From assembly GCA_900298995.1 (NCBI GenBank), contig OMIC01000040.1:62001-126000 (forward strand): a DNA stretch of 64,000 bases, in the 5' to 3' direction. Origin of the DNA: Hyphomicrobiaceae bacterium. Its GTDB lineage: Bacteria; Pseudomonadota; Alphaproteobacteria; Rhizobiales; Aestuariivirgaceae. How positions within the stretch are numbered: position 1 is the first letter of the stretch; the number at the start of each line of letters is the position of its first letter. Below the pieces are notes generated by a model. It was not told the origin of the DNA, searched no databases, and saw only the letters and a program-made list of their open reading frames with translations. This document shows positions 37,205 to 46,621 of the stretch, in pieces. The position numbers and the translations under genes are program-made.

Positions 37205-38302
37205 ATGCTCGAGCCCCTTGCCGCCGTTCTTGCCCAAACCGGATTGGACGCCCTTGTGCTGGTGCCCGGCGCCAATTTCCGTCGTGTCTTCGGACAGGAT
37301 TTTCACCAGATGGAACGGCCACTTGCCGTGATCGTTCCACGGAGCGGTGAAGCTGTCGCGGTAGTCCCTCAGCTTGAGATGGGATCCTTCTCGGCTATTG
37401 GCTTTCCCGGCCGCGTCTTCAGCTGGCGCGACGAGACAGGCTATCAGTCGGCATTCATGGATGCGGGCGCGGCCCTTCCACATCTTCGGGCAGGCGCGCG
37501 GATCGGTGTCGAAGGCCAGCGGATGCGTGTCTTTGACCTGTTTGCCCTGCAACAGGCCCTGCCCGGCGCCAGCTTCGTGGACATACACGCCGCCATCTCG
37601 CGCATCCGGCTACACAAGACTCCCGATGAAATCGAGCGGCTTCGCAAGGCAATCCGGCTGTCAGAGGCAGCACTGGAGGCAACCCTCGCGGAAGTCCGGG
37701 TGGGCATGACGGAAACCGAGATCGAGGCGCTCCTGCTGCGCAACCTGTTCGCCCAGGGCGCAGATGGCCTGTCATTCGCCCCCATCGTCGCAGCCGGCGA
37801 CAATGCTGCAAAGCCCCATGCACATGCCAGGCACGACTATCAGATCAAGCCCGGCGATGCCTTGCTGTTCGACTTTGGCGGCACCCATCAGGGCTTCAGC
37901 GCCGACATCACCCGCACTGTCTTCGTGAAGCAGGTGTCAGATTATGATCGCGCCTTCTATGAGGCCGTGCTTGGCGCAAACGAGAAAGGCCGCGCTGTCT
38001 CCCGTCCCGGCATCACTGCTTCTGATGTCGACGACGCCGTCCTGAATGTTCTCGAACACTCGCAGTTTGCCAGCTTTTGCCGTCACAAGACGGGCCACGG
38101 CCTGGGCCTCGATGTCCACGAAGCGCCACAAATCATGCGCGGCAATGCCCAGATACTGGAACCCGGAATGGTCTTCACGATCGAACCGGGCCTGTACCGT
38201 GAGGGTGAGGCTGGCGTCAGGATCGAAGACAATGTCGTGGTGACCGAGACGGGCATCGAATGCCTCACCTCATTCCCGCGCGAGTTGCGACTCGTCGGCT
38301 AG
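37205..38302 (+). CDS. M24 family metallopeptidase (Xaa-Pro dipeptidase-like)
   Basis: The 365-residue protein has an N-terminal creatinase-like domain and a C-terminal pita-bread domain. The five metal ligands are visible: Asp in LLFDFGG and SADITRTVF, His in TGHGLGLDVHEAP, Glu in FTIEPGLY and Glu in GVRIEDNVVV. It should cleave Xaa-Pro bonds with two metal ions in the cytoplasm. It converges with folC with a one-base gap. The 90 bp upstream is AT-rich and holds TTGACT near 37136, without a clear -10. Confidence 0.9.
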   Translation: MLEPLAAVLAQTGLDALVLVPGANFRRVFGQDFHQMERPLAVIVPRSGEAVAVVPQLEMGSFSAIGFPGRVFSWRDETGYQSAFMDAGAALPHLRAGARIGVEGQRMRVFDLFALQQALPGASFVDIHAAISRIRLHKTPDEIERLRKAIRLSEAALEATLAEVRVGMTETEIEALLLRNLFAQGADGLSFAPIVAAGDNAAKPHAHARHDYQIKPGDALLFDFGGTHQGFSADITRTVFVKQVSDYDRAFYEAVLGANEKGRAVSRPGITASDVDDAVLNVLEHSQFASFCRHKTGHGLGLDVHEAPQIMRGNAQILEPGMVFTIEPGLYREGEAGVRIEDNVVVTETGIECLTSFPRELRLVG

Positions 38303-38303
38303 A

Positions 38304-39632
38304 TCAACGGCGCCCAGCCCCGGAGACCTGGCTCATCTCTTCCTTGCCATGCAGGGCGAGCACGCGCCCGGCGAGATAGAGCGACCCGCAGATCAGGATG
38401 CGCGGCGGCGGAGCGCCGAGCGCTGCCTGACGAAGCGCCGCTTCCAGGCCTACGGCGGTTTCGGCGGCCAGTCCCTGGGCACGGGCGGCATCGGCGAGAG
38501 CCTCGGCAGCAACGGCATTCTCCTCATCCGGAATGGTGAGCGTCACCACACGGCTGGCAATGCCCCTGAAGCAGCCGATGAAGCTTCCTACATCCTTGGT
38601 ATTGAGCATGCCCCACACCAGAACCAGCGGCCGCGAGTGGCGTTCGTTAAGCTCAGAAAAGGCCTGCGCAATCACCCGTCCTGCGGAAGGGTTGTGGCCG
38701 CCGTCCAGCCACAATTCGGCGTCGGCGGGAATGAGGGCCGACAGTGCACCCGGACCCAGCCGCTGCATGCGGGCGGGCCAGGCGGTTGTGCGAAGGCCTT
38801 CGCCGATTTGCGCTTCGCCAATCCGCGAATCCCCGAGGAGGCGGATCGTTGCGATGGCGTTGCCGGCATTGTCAATCTGATGACGGCCCTTCAACTGCGG
38901 AAGCGGAAGGTCAAGAAGCCCGTTCTCATCCTGAAAGACAAGCCGGCTATGCTGCTCATAGGATTGCCAGTCCTGACCGGAGATATGCAGAGGTGAACGC
39001 AGGCGCGCCGCAACGCGTTCGATCTCCGCGCGAGCTTCGTCGGGCTGGACACCGACCACGGCGGTAACACCAGGCTTCAGGATTCCAGCCTTCTCATGAG
39101 CGATAAGACTCAGCGTATCACCCAGATACTGCTGGTGGTCGTAGTCGATGGTGGTGATGACGCAGGTCCGGGGTGCCTCAATCACATTGGTGGCATCGAG
39201 CCGGCCACCAAGTCCGACTTCAAGGATCAGGTAGTCCGCCGGAGTCCGGCTGAAGGCAAGAAAGGCAGCTGCAGTAGTGATTTCGAAGAAGGTGATGGGC
39301 TCACCCCCGTTGACCGCCTCGCATTCCTCGAGCAGCGCAGTGAGGTCGGGTTCCGATATCAGCTGACCCGCCACCCGGATGCGCTCATGGAACCGGACCA
39401 GATGAGGCGACGTATAGGCATGGGCGGTGAGACCCGCCGCCGCAATGATGTGCCGGAGATAGGCAACCGTGGAGCCCTTGCCATTGGTGCCCGCCACATG
39501 AATGACAGGTGGCAGACGGCGCTCCGGATGGCCCAGCTTCTCGAGCAGCGTCTGCATGCGCCCGAGGCTCAGGTCGATGATCTTGGGGTGAAGCGACAGA
39601 AGCCGCGTCAGAATGGCATCGCTGAGCGCCAA
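38304..39632 (-). CDS. folC: Folylpolyglutamate synthase / dihydrofolate synthase FolC
   Basis: The 442-residue enzyme adds glutamate to dihydropteroate and folates. The P-loop VIHVAGTNGKGSTVAYLRH lies near residue 42, followed by HAYTSPHLVRFHERI, FFEITTAAAFLAF and EVGLGGRLDATNV. The start is TTG at 39632, three bases after the accD stop; no in-frame ATG fits the conserved N terminus (SLHPKIIDLSLGRMQTLL) as well. It is the last gene of the trp-acc-fol run. Confidence 0.93.
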   Translation of the reverse strand: MALSDAILTRLLSLHPKIIDLSLGRMQTLLEKLGHPERRLPPVIHVAGTNGKGSTVAYLRHIIAAAGLTAHAYTSPHLVRFHERIRVAGQLISEPDLTALLEECEAVNGGEPITFFEITTAAAFLAFSRTPADYLILEVGLGGRLDATNVIEAPRTCVITTIDYDHQQYLGDTLSLIAHEKAGILKPGVTAVVGVQPDEARAEIERVAARLRSPLHISGQDWQSYEQHSRLVFQDENGLLDLPLPQLKGRHQIDNAGNAIATIRLLGDSRIGEAQIGEGLRTTAWPARMQRLGPGALSALIPADAELWLDGGHNPSAGRVIAQAFSELNERHSRPLVLVWGMLNTKDVGSFIGCFRGIASRVVTLTIPDEENAVAAEALADAARAQGLAAETAVGLEAALRQAALGAPPPRILICGSLYLAGRVLALHGKEEMSQVSGAGRR

Positions 39633-39635
39633 GGA

Positions 39636-40532
39636 TCAACCCGCCGGAACGAGCGCGCTGGAAGGCAATTCGCCTGACGGCTCCTTCATCAGCATCCGCG
39701 CCATGCGGGCCAGCGTCTCACGCATCTGGTGACGGTGGACGACGATGTCCACCATGCCATGCGCTTCGAGATACTCGGCACGCTGGAAGCCCTCCGGCAG
39801 TTTCTCGCGGATCGTCTGCTCGATGACGCGCTGCCCGGCAAAGCCGATGAGAGCGCCGGGTTCGGCCACATGCACATCGCCGAGCATGGCATAGGAAGCT
39901 GTCACGCCACCAGTGGTCGGATGGGTGAGCACCACGATATAGGGGAGTTTTGCTGCACGCAGTTCCTGCACGGCAACCGTTGTCCGGGGCAGCTGCATGA
40001 GCGAGAGCACACCCTCCTGCATGCGCGCACCGCCGGAGGAGACGAAGAAGATGAAGGGTGTCTTCTTTTCCACGGCCTTGCGCATGGCGGTGATGATGGC
40101 ATCGCCCGCAGCGAGGCCGAGAGATCCGCCCATGAAGGCAAAATCCTGAACGGCGATGGTGACGGGAAGGCCGCCCAGATCGCCAACGCCGGCCCGGATG
40201 CAGTCATCAACACCATTCTTGGCGCGGGCTTCCTTGAGGCGGTCGGCATATTTCCGCTCATCCCGGAACTTGAGCGGGTCGACCGGCGCCTGAGGCATCG
40301 AGATCTTCTCATAGGCGCCGTCGTCGAACATCGTGCCGAGTCGGACCTCCGGCGGCATCCGCATGTGATACCCCGACTGCGGCATGACATACTGGTTGGC
40401 CTCGAGATCCTTGTAGAACACCATCTGGCCGGAATCGGGATCTTTCACCCACATGTTTTCCGGCGTCTCGCGCTTGTCCGTGCCGAGGATCGAACGGATT
40501 TTCGGACGGACGAAGTTCTTGATCCAGTTCAT
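39636..40532 (-). CDS. accD: Acetyl-CoA carboxylase carboxyltransferase subunit beta AccD
   Basis: The 298-residue protein has the carboxyltransferase core ([14 protein letters not shown]-like [73 protein letters not shown]). The N-terminal zinc ribbon of E. coli AccD is kept in outline ([11 protein letters not shown] ... [11 protein letters not shown]) but all four cysteines are replaced, at D31, S34, M50 and S53. Loss of this zinc site is a known trend in Hyphomicrobiales. It lies six bases after trpA and three before folC. Confidence 0.95.
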   Translation of the reverse strand: MNWIKNFVRPKIRSILGTDKRETPENMWVKDPDSGQMVFYKDLEANQYVMPQSGYHMRMPPEVRLGTMFDDGAYEKISMPQAPVDPLKFRDERKYADRLKEARAKNGVDDCIRAGVGDLGGLPVTIAVQDFAFMGGSLGLAAGDAIITAMRKAVEKKTPFIFFVSSGGARMQEGVLSLMQLPRTTVAVQELRAAKLPYIVVLTHPTTGGVTASYAMLGDVHVAEPGALIGFAGQRVIEQTIREKLPEGFQRAEYLEAHGMVDIVVHRHQMRETLARMARMLMKEPSGELPSSALVPAG

Positions 40533-40538
40533 CTCGCC

Positions 40539-41357
40539 CTAACTCCTCACGCCCTGCGCGATGTCGGCGACCAGCGCATGCACCGCCTTCGCCGTCTTCG
40601 CAGTGGCCTTGCCAGTCTTGGTGAGGCTCTTCTCGACAGCGCTGACCAGGGCGGAGCCGACCACCACACCATCGGCATCCCTGGCGATGGCGCGGGCCTG
40701 ATCAGCCGTCTTGACACCGAAGCCCGCGCAGATCGGCAGGCCCGTGTGCTTGCGCAACCGGTTGACATTGGCCTTCACACTCTTGAGATCAGGCGCCTTG
40801 GTTCCGGTGATCCCCAGCACCGAGACATAATAGACAAAGCCCGACGTGTTGCGGAACACCTTGGGCGCCCGCTTGTCGTCAGTTGTCGGTGTGGCGAGGC
40901 GGATGAAGTTCATGCCTGCCTTCAGCGCGGGCAGGCAGAATTCCGTATCCTCTTCCGGCGGCAGATCGACGATGATGAAGCCATCAGCGCCTGCGGACTT
41001 TGCGTCCTTCAAAAATTTGTCGACGCCATAGACATAGACCGGGTTGTAATAGCCCATCAGCACGATGGGCGTATCCCTGTCGGTCTTGCGGAACTCCTTC
41101 ACCAGTTTCAGCGTCTTCTTCATGTTCTGGCCAGCCGCGAGCGCGCGCAGGCCCGCCGCCTGAATCGCCGGGCCATCGGCCATCGGATCGGTGAAGGGCA
41201 TGCCGATCTCGATCACGTCAGCGCCCGCCTTCGGCAGCCCACTGATGATCTTGAGCGATGTCCCATAATCCGGATCACCCGCCGTCACGAAGGTCACGAG
41301 CGCGGCGCGGCCTTCCTTTTTCAAAGCCTCGAAGCGGCGGTCGATGCGGGTACTCAC
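40539..41357 (-). CDS. trpA: Tryptophan synthase alpha subunit
   Basis: The 272-residue TIM barrel cleaves indole-glycerol phosphate. Catalytic Glu and Asp sit in [20 protein letters not shown], and [22 protein letters not shown] and [13 protein letters not shown] are conserved. The start is GTG at 41357, overlapping the trpB stop (GTGA); longer frames upstream are shadows of trpB. The C terminus is lysine-rich ([13 protein letters not shown]). Confidence 0.94.
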   Translation of the reverse strand: MSTRIDRRFEALKKEGRAALVTFVTAGDPDYGTSLKIISGLPKAGADVIEIGMPFTDPMADGPAIQAAGLRALAAGQNMKKTLKLVKEFRKTDRDTPIVLMGYYNPVYVYGVDKFLKDAKSAGADGFIIVDLPPEEDTEFCLPALKAGMNFIRLATPTTDDKRAPKVFRNTSGFVYYVSVLGITGTKAPDLKSVKANVNRLRKHTGLPICAGFGVKTADQARAIARDADGVVVGSALVSAVEKSLTKTGKATAKTAKAVHALVADIAQGVRS

Positions 41358-42574
41358 AGCTTCGTCCCCAAAATGTCGGCCACCGTGAAGATGTCCTTGT
41401 CGCCGCGGCCGCAGAGATTCATCACCATCAGGTGGTCCTTCGGCTTCTTGGGCGCGATCTTCATGACATGTGCCAGAGCGTGGCTCGGCTCCAGCGCCGG
41501 GATGATGCCCTCGAGCTGGCAGCACAGCTGGAAGGCCTCGAGGGCCTCCTTGTCGGTGGCCGAGACATATTCGACGCGACCCATGTCATGGAGCCAGGCA
41601 TGTTCCGGCCCGATGCCCGGATAATCGAGTCCTGCCGAAATCGAGTGGCCCTCAATGATCTGGCCGTCATCGTCCATCAGCAGATAGGTGCGGTTGCCGT
41701 GCAGCACGCCCGGCTTGCCGCCGGCGATCGAAGCTGCATGCTTGGTTTTGGTCCTGAGGCCAAGGCCTGCCGCCTCGACGCCTATGATCTCGACATCCTT
41801 GTCGTCAAGGAAGGGGTGGAACAGGCCCATGGCATTGGAGCCGCCGCCGATGGCCGCGACCAGCGAATCCGGCAGGCGGCCCTCACGCTTCAGCATCTGG
41901 GCCTTGGTTTCACGCCCGATGACGGATTGGAAGTCACGCACCATTTCCGGATAGGGATGCGGCCCCGCCACCGTGCCGATGCAGTAGAAGGTATCCTCGA
42001 CATTGGCGACCCAGTCGCGCAGCGCCTCGTTCAGCGCATCCTTCAGGGTGCGCGAGCCGGACTTGGCGGGAACCACCTGCGCGCCCAGAAGCTTCATGCG
42101 GAACACATTGGGCTTCTGCCGCTCGATATCGACTTCGCCCATGTAGACGATGCATTCGAGGCCGAAGCGGGCGCAGGCCGTGGCGGTGGCGACGCCATGC
42201 TGGCCGGCACCAGTCTCGGCGATGATGCGCTTCTTGCCCATGCGGCGGGCGAGCAGGATCTGACCCATCACATTGTTGATCTTGTGGGCGCCGGTGTGGT
42301 TGAGCTCGTCGCGCTTGAAATAGATCTTGGCGCCGCCCAGGTGCTCCGTCATCCGTTCCGCGAAATAGAGCGGGCTGGGGCGGCCGACATAGTGTTCCAG
42401 AAATCCATCAAGCTCCGCCTGGAATGTTGGGTCGGCTTTCGCGTCCTTGTAGGCCTGTTCCAGCTCGAGGATGAGCGGCATCAGCGTTTCGGCGACGAAG
42501 CGGCCGCCATAGATGCCGAACAGGCCGTTCTCGTCCGGTCCCATGCGGAAGGAATTGGGGTTGGTCACGTTCAT
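41354..42574 (-). CDS. trpB: Tryptophan synthase beta subunit
   Basis: The 406-residue PLP enzyme joins indole and serine. The PLP lysine is K98 in [12 protein letters not shown], the phosphate-binding loop is [10 protein letters not shown]-like [12 protein letters not shown], and [13 protein letters not shown] is conserved. It overlaps trpA by four bases and follows trpF by 38 bp, the conserved trpFBA order. Confidence 0.96.
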   Translation of the reverse strand: MNVTNPNSFRMGPDENGLFGIYGGRFVAETLMPLILELEQAYKDAKADPTFQAELDGFLEHYVGRPSPLYFAERMTEHLGGAKIYFKRDELNHTGAHKINNVMGQILLARRMGKKRIIAETGAGQHGVATATACARFGLECIVYMGEVDIERQKPNVFRMKLLGAQVVPAKSGSRTLKDALNEALRDWVANVEDTFYCIGTVAGPHPYPEMVRDFQSVIGRETKAQMLKREGRLPDSLVAAIGGGSNAMGLFHPFLDDKDVEIIGVEAAGLGLRTKTKHAASIAGGKPGVLHGNRTYLLMDDDGQIIEGHSISAGLDYPGIGPEHAWLHDMGRVEYVSATDKEALEAFQLCCQLEGIIPALEPSHALAHVMKIAPKKPKDHLMVMNLCGRGDKDIFTVADILGTKL

Positions 42575-42612
42575 GTGGCGTCTGCTGCCTTTTTTCGGAT
42601 GTTCAACAGGTT

Positions 42613-43260
42613 CTAGCGGGGGCGCTTCGCCGCCTCAATGAATTTCCGGATCAGGCCGGCGTCCTTGATGCCCGGCGCGGTTTCCACCCCGGAGGAGACA
42701 TCGACGATGGGTGCGCCGGTGACCCGGATGGCCTCGGCCACATTGGCCGGATTGAGGCCGCCGGCCAGCATGAAGGCGGGGCGTTCTTCACCCTCCAGAA
42801 GGCCCCAGTCAAAGGCATGGCCGTTGCCGCCGGGCAGCGCATTCCCGAGCTTTTCCGGCGCCTTGGCGTCATACATGATGAGACTCGCCGCTTCGCAATA
42901 GGCAGCGGCAGCGGCAATATCCGCCTGATCCTTCACCCGGATGGCCTTGATCACCGGCTTGCCCGTCAGCCGGCTGATTTCGGCCACGCGGGCCGGGGTT
43001 TCCCCGCCATGCGCCTGGATCAGGTCAGGATCGACCCGGGCTGCAATCTCCTTGAGAAATCCGTCTTCGGCGTCGACGACCAGTGCGACGACACGGGCAC
43101 GCCCACGGGCCCGGCGGGCCAGATCCGCCGCTCGGTCCAGCGTCACATTGCGCGGACTCCGGGGATAGAAAACAAGGCCGACATAGTCCGCCCCGGCAGC
43201 AAGGGCAGCATCGACCATCTCCGGCGTCGAGAGCCCGCAGATCTTGACCTCAGCCGGCAT
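42613..43260 (-). CDS. trpF: Phosphoribosylanthranilate isomerase TrpF
   Basis: The 215-residue TIM barrel isomerises phosphoribosylanthranilate. The catalytic cysteine is in [11 protein letters not shown] at the N terminus, the catalytic aspartate in LIMYDAKAP, and [16 protein letters not shown] and [14 protein letters not shown] bind phosphate. ATG at 43260 is used, giving MPAEVKICG; it lies 11 bases inside the end of pyrF, so the two are coupled. Confidence 0.94.
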   Translation of the reverse strand: MPAEVKICGLSTPEMVDAALAAGADYVGLVFYPRSPRNVTLDRAADLARRARGRARVVALVVDAEDGFLKEIAARVDPDLIQAHGGETPARVAEISRLTGKPVIKAIRVKDQADIAAAAAYCEAASLIMYDAKAPEKLGNALPGGNGHAFDWGLLEGEERPAFMLAGGLNPANVAEAIRVTGAPIVDVSSGVETAPGIKDAGLIRKFIEAAKRPR

Positions 43261-43951
43261 CGAGACCCGCCCCGATTGCCTGCGCCGCCTGCGCCGGATC
43301 TGCGGCCCCGGTGATGGCACGGCCGATCACCAGTATGTCCGCCCCGGCGGCACGCGCCGCCGCGGGGGTCGCCACCCGTTTCTGATCCTGGGTGGCTGAA
43401 TCCACCGGCCTTATCCCGGGCACCACGGTCAGGAAGTCACGGCCGAGATCGTGGCGGATGCCAACCAGATCATGCGGGCTGCACACCACGCCGTCGAGTC
43501 CGGCGCGCTTCGCGAGCGAGGCGAGGCTTCGCACATGGGCTTCGGTGTTCTTGGCCGTCTCGAAGCCAGCCTGCCAGATGTCATCATCCGAGAGGCTGGT
43601 GAGAATGGTGACCGCGATGAGCTTCGAACGCCCGGCCACGGCGTCTGCCGCCGCCTTCATCATGTCGAGGCCGCCGGTGGCGTGGAGATTGACGATGGCG
43701 GGCCGCGGCTCGATCCGCATCAGCGCCGTCATCGCCGAGGCAACGGTATTGGGAATGTCATGGAGCTTGAGATCAAGGAACACCGGCAGGCCGGTGTCCG
43801 CCACCCTGGCGTAGCCGGCCACACCATGGGCGTAGAAGAACTCCATGCCGACCTTTGCCCAGCCCACATGCGGCTTCAGGGCGCGCGCCAGTGCCACCGC
43901 CTTCGCGAGGTCGGGCGTGTCGAGGGCGACGCAGATCGGATTGGCGGGCAT
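43250..43951 (-). CDS. pyrF: Orotidine 5'-phosphate decarboxylase PyrF
   Basis: The 233-residue enzyme makes UMP. The catalytic D60-x-K62-xx-D65 array is in FLDLKLHDIPNT, with VTILTSLSDDD and VVPGIRP also conserved. ATG at 43951 is chosen since GGAG lies eight bases upstream; a TTG two codons earlier is less likely. It overlaps trpF by 11 bp and follows an ornithine cyclodeaminase-family gene by 18 bp. Confidence 0.94.
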   Translation of the reverse strand: MPANPICVALDTPDLAKAVALARALKPHVGWAKVGMEFFYAHGVAGYARVADTGLPVFLDLKLHDIPNTVASAMTALMRIEPRPAIVNLHATGGLDMMKAAADAVAGRSKLIAVTILTSLSDDDIWQAGFETAKNTEAHVRSLASLAKRAGLDGVVCSPHDLVGIRHDLGRDFLTVVPGIRPVDSATQDQKRVATPAAARAAGADILVIGRAITGAADPAQAAQAIGAGLDAG

Positions 43952-43969
43952 CGGCAAGGCTCCGGCTGT

Positions 43970-44893
43970 TCAGCGCGCCTTTTGATACAGCATGATGGCG
44001 GTGGCAAGGTCCTCGATCGCGGTCCCGGCCGACTTGAACAGCGTGATGTCCGTGGCAGAGGACCGGCCAGGCGCGGCGCCGCGGCAGAGATCGAAGAGAT
44101 CACCGCGGATGTCGGCGAAGTCGAAGCATCCCTCGTCACGCGCCTGCAGCAGGTCGCCGGCCTCGGCCAGAGCACCGTCCCTCGTATCGACATAGACTGC
44201 AGCACGCGCCACCACCTCGGCGTCGGTCTCGCGCATCGCGGGCTTGAAGGCGCCGGCGAGATCGACATGCGTGCCGGGCGCAAGCCAGGCACCTTTCAGG
44301 ACCGGCGCTGTGGCACTCGTGACGCAGCTGACGATGCCTGACTGGGCGACGGCGGATGCAAGGTCGGTGACGGCGCTCGCCACAAAACCCGCGGCTGCGA
44401 GGGCCCCGGCGAGTGCAGTGGCCTTGTCCTGTGTACGGCTGAAGACGAAGACCCGGCGGATGGGCCGTACCGCGGCATGGGCCGCCACGAAATGCGGCGC
44501 CAGCGCCCCTGCCCCGATGACGGTCATGGTGTCCACGTCCGGACGGGCAAGGTAATCGGCGGCGAGTGCGGAGGCAGCGGCAGTGCGCCGCCTGGTGATC
44601 TCGCCGCCGTCCATCATGGCGACGGTCTCACCGGTCCTCTGATCAATGAGCAGATAGCTCGCCTGGATCGTGGGCAGACCGCGGGCGGCGTTGTCGGCCT
44701 TGAACACAACGGTCTTGAGACCCACCCACTCCTCCGACCAGGCCGGCATCAGCAGCAGGGTCGAGACCGGCGAGATCTCATGGTGATGCCGGACAGGCGT
44801 TTCGATCGCTTGGCGAAAGACGCCCCGCAGCGCCTCCACGATGTCGCCATAGGGCGCAAGCCGCGCCACATCGGCGGCGGACAGCGTGATCAA
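43970..44893 (-). CDS. Ornithine cyclodeaminase / mu-crystallin family protein
   Basis: The 307-residue protein has a central Rossmann domain (MTVIGAGALAPHFVAAHAAV) and conserved VGLKTVVFKADNAARGLPT, AMMDGGEITRRRTAAASALA and GTHVDLAGAFKPAMRETDAE. Members are ornithine cyclodeaminases, alanine dehydrogenases or ketimine reductases; residues do not settle which. The start is TTG at 44893, overlapping the upstream stop (TTGA), with AGGAG eight bases before it, so coupling to the LapA-domain gene is well supported. Confidence 0.85.
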   Translation of the reverse strand: MITLSAADVARLAPYGDIVEALRGVFRQAIETPVRHHHEISPVSTLLLMPAWSEEWVGLKTVVFKADNAARGLPTIQASYLLIDQRTGETVAMMDGGEITRRRTAAASALAADYLARPDVDTMTVIGAGALAPHFVAAHAAVRPIRRVFVFSRTQDKATALAGALAAAGFVASAVTDLASAVAQSGIVSCVTSATAPVLKGAWLAPGTHVDLAGAFKPAMRETDAEVVARAAVYVDTRDGALAEAGDLLQARDEGCFDFADIRGDLFDLCRGAAPGRSSATDITLFKSAGTAIEDLATAIMLYQKAR

Positions 44894-45234
44894 GGTTCGT
44901 GCTCCTGACGGACAGCAGGAAGCGACTGGTGCCATTCGCGCTTCTCGCGTTCATGAGCCTGCTGGGTGCGGATCAGTTCGATCCTGGCCTCGCGGCTGGC
45001 GCGCCGATGTCTGGCGTTGCCGCGCCAAGCCACGAACCAGCCCGCGAGAATGCCGATGAACACGCCGGCGAACAATATGCCCCACAGCGGCAGGCTGAGC
45101 GTTGCGAAGGGATGCACGCGGTTGACCGGATCGAAGGACACCGTCACCCAGTCGCGGTTGGCCACGGCAAAGCCGATACCGATGACTGCCAGCGGCAGGC
45201 CAACGACCCAGTTGAGAATTCGCTTGAACGTCAT
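44890..45234 (-). CDS. LapA-domain small membrane protein
   Basis: The 114-residue protein has two membrane helices (LPLAVIGIGFAVANRDWVTV and LSLPLWGILFAGVFIGILAG), then a charged cytoplasmic coiled coil (RHRRASREARIELIRTQQAH). NRDWVTVSFDP between them is the mark of LapA (YciS) lipopolysaccharide-assembly domain proteins. It sits just after ihfB, as lapA does in many Proteobacteria. ATG at 45234 is used; its stop overlaps the TTG start of the next gene. Confidence 0.83.
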   Translation of the reverse strand: MTFKRILNWVVGLPLAVIGIGFAVANRDWVTVSFDPVNRVHPFATLSLPLWGILFAGVFIGILAGWFVAWRGNARHRRASREARIELIRTQQAHEREKREWHQSLPAVRQEHEP

Positions 45235-45270
45235 GGCCGCCGTTCTACGCCGCCAGATGGCGGCGCGCAA

Positions 45271-45555
45271 TCAGCCCTTGCCGTTGAGGCGCTCGCGCAG
45301 TTCCTTGCCGGTCTTGAAGAAAGGGACGCGCTTGGCCACGACCTCAACCGCCTCGCCGGTGCGCGGATTGCGCCCGGTGCGGGCGCCGCGGGCCTTGGCC
45401 GAGAAGGCCCCGAAGCCGCGCAGTTCAACGCGGTCGCCGTCCTTGAGCGCGTTGATGACCTCGTCGAGCACCGTATTGACGATGCGCTCGATGTCGCGGT
45501 GATAGAGGTGCGGGTTCTTTTCAGCGATCTTCTGGACGAGTTCGGACTTGATCAT
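45271..45555 (-). CDS. ihfB: Integration host factor subunit beta
   Basis: The 94-residue DNA-bending protein begins [20 protein letters not shown] and has [18 protein letters not shown], whose proline-tipped beta arm intercalates in the minor groove, and [14 protein letters not shown]. The beta identity follows from length and the sppA-ihfB-lapA order. AGGGTGG precedes the ATG at 45555; the frame upstream is not coding. Confidence 0.94.
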   Translation of the reverse strand: MIKSELVQKIAEKNPHLYHRDIERIVNTVLDEVINALKDGDRVELRGFGAFSAKARGARTGRNPRTGEAVEVVAKRVPFFKTGKELRERLNGKG

Positions 45556-45568
45556 GACGCCACCCTGT

Positions 45569-46504
45569 TTAGCGTGCAGGGTGCCAAAGCACGAGAAGCC
45601 CGTCAAGCTGTGCGCTTTGGGCAGCCGAGCGCAGGCTTTCGAGGCCCAGGGCCCGGAGGGCCGCGTCGGCAGCCACCAGTCCGAGCCCGGTCGGGTCGGC
45701 GGTGGTCTTGGGCTTCCAGTCGACGATGGGCAGCTTCGCCTCCAGCTTGCGGTCCGTTTCCAGCCACGATATGGCGGTTTCCTCATCGCCCAGCGCATCG
45801 ATCAGCTTCACATCCAGAGCCTGCCGTCCCGTGTACACCCGGCCGTCCGAGAGCACGCGCACCCGGTCCATGGGCAGTTGGCGGCGCTCGGCGACAAGGC
45901 CCGTGAACCACCGGAAGCCGTCCTCGACCATTTCCATGGATACCGCGCGGGCCTTCTCGGATACAGGCCTGTAGGGCGAGGGTTCGGCTTTCATGTCACC
46001 GGATTTCAGTTCCTCCATCCGGATGCCCAGCGTGTCGAGCAGCTTCGAGACCTCCGGGAAACTGAAGATCACGCCGATCGAGCCGGTGATTGTGTTGCCG
46101 CGCGCCACGATGCGGTCGGCGGCAAGGGCAGTGATGTAGCCACCGGACGCCGCCACCGTGTCCATGACCGCCACAACGGGCTTCTTCGCGGAAATCCTCC
46201 GGATGGCGTCGTAGACCGCCTCCGAGCCGGCCGTGGTGCCGCCAGGACTGTCAATGCGCAGGATGACGCCCTTGACCTGATCCGCCTCCGACACCTCCTT
46301 GAGGAGGTCGAGCGTCTTCTGGTCGCCGGTGATCAGGCCATCGATGCGGATCCGGGCCAGATGGTTCTCGAACTTGCGGCCACCGCCCTCCCAGACCAGC
46401 GCGGCAAGCGCGACAACGGCCAGCACGACTGCAAGGATGCGCCAGAAGACCAGGCGGCGCCTCAGGCGGCGGCGCTCCACGATGAGTTCGGCGTCGGACA
46501 TCAT
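45569..46504 (-). CDS. sppA: Signal peptide peptidase SppA (short form)
   Basis: The 311-residue inner-membrane serine peptidase has an N-terminal helix ([20 protein letters not shown]), [19 protein letters not shown], the nucleophile serine in [31 protein letters not shown] and a downstream lysine in [16 protein letters not shown] as the likely base. It degrades cleaved signal peptides. Three start codons (GTG, ATG, ATG) follow GGGAG; ATG at 46504 has the best spacing. It lies 13 bp before ihfB. Confidence 0.9.
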   Translation of the reverse strand: MMSDAELIVERRRLRRRLVFWRILAVVLAVVALAALVWEGGGRKFENHLARIRIDGLITGDQKTLDLLKEVSEADQVKGVILRIDSPGGTTAGSEAVYDAIRRISAKKPVVAVMDTVAASGGYITALAADRIVARGNTITGSIGVIFSFPEVSKLLDTLGIRMEELKSGDMKAEPSPYRPVSEKARAVSMEMVEDGFRWFTGLVAERRQLPMDRVRVLSDGRVYTGRQALDVKLIDALGDEETAISWLETDRKLEAKLPIVDWKPKTTADPTGLGLVAADAALRALGLESLRSAAQSAQLDGLLVLWHPAR

Positions 46505-46548
46505 CACGTGCTCCCGGTCGAGGGTGGGCTCTGGTCCACAAGATCCAT

Positions 46549-46613
46549 GGCCGGAACCATCGGTCCGGCCACGGCAAGCGTGCGGGATGCGCCGGCCGGG
46601 TCAGGCCCGGCCG
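46549..46613 (-). terminator. Two GC-rich hairpins after rpsA
   Basis: Between rpsA and sppA there are two stem-loops: GGCCGGG/CCCGGCC (46594-46600 / 46606-46612) and GGCCGGA/TCCGGCC (46549-46555 / 46564-46570). Neither has a T tract. They may slow polymerase or protect the rpsA mRNA 3' end; factor-independent termination is unproven. Confidence 0.35.
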
Positions 46614-46621
46614 CGCTCCGG

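Noticed and set aside
39729-41624. 631-codon plus-strand frame
   Set aside because: Antisense to accD, trpA and part of trpB, which have clear motifs.
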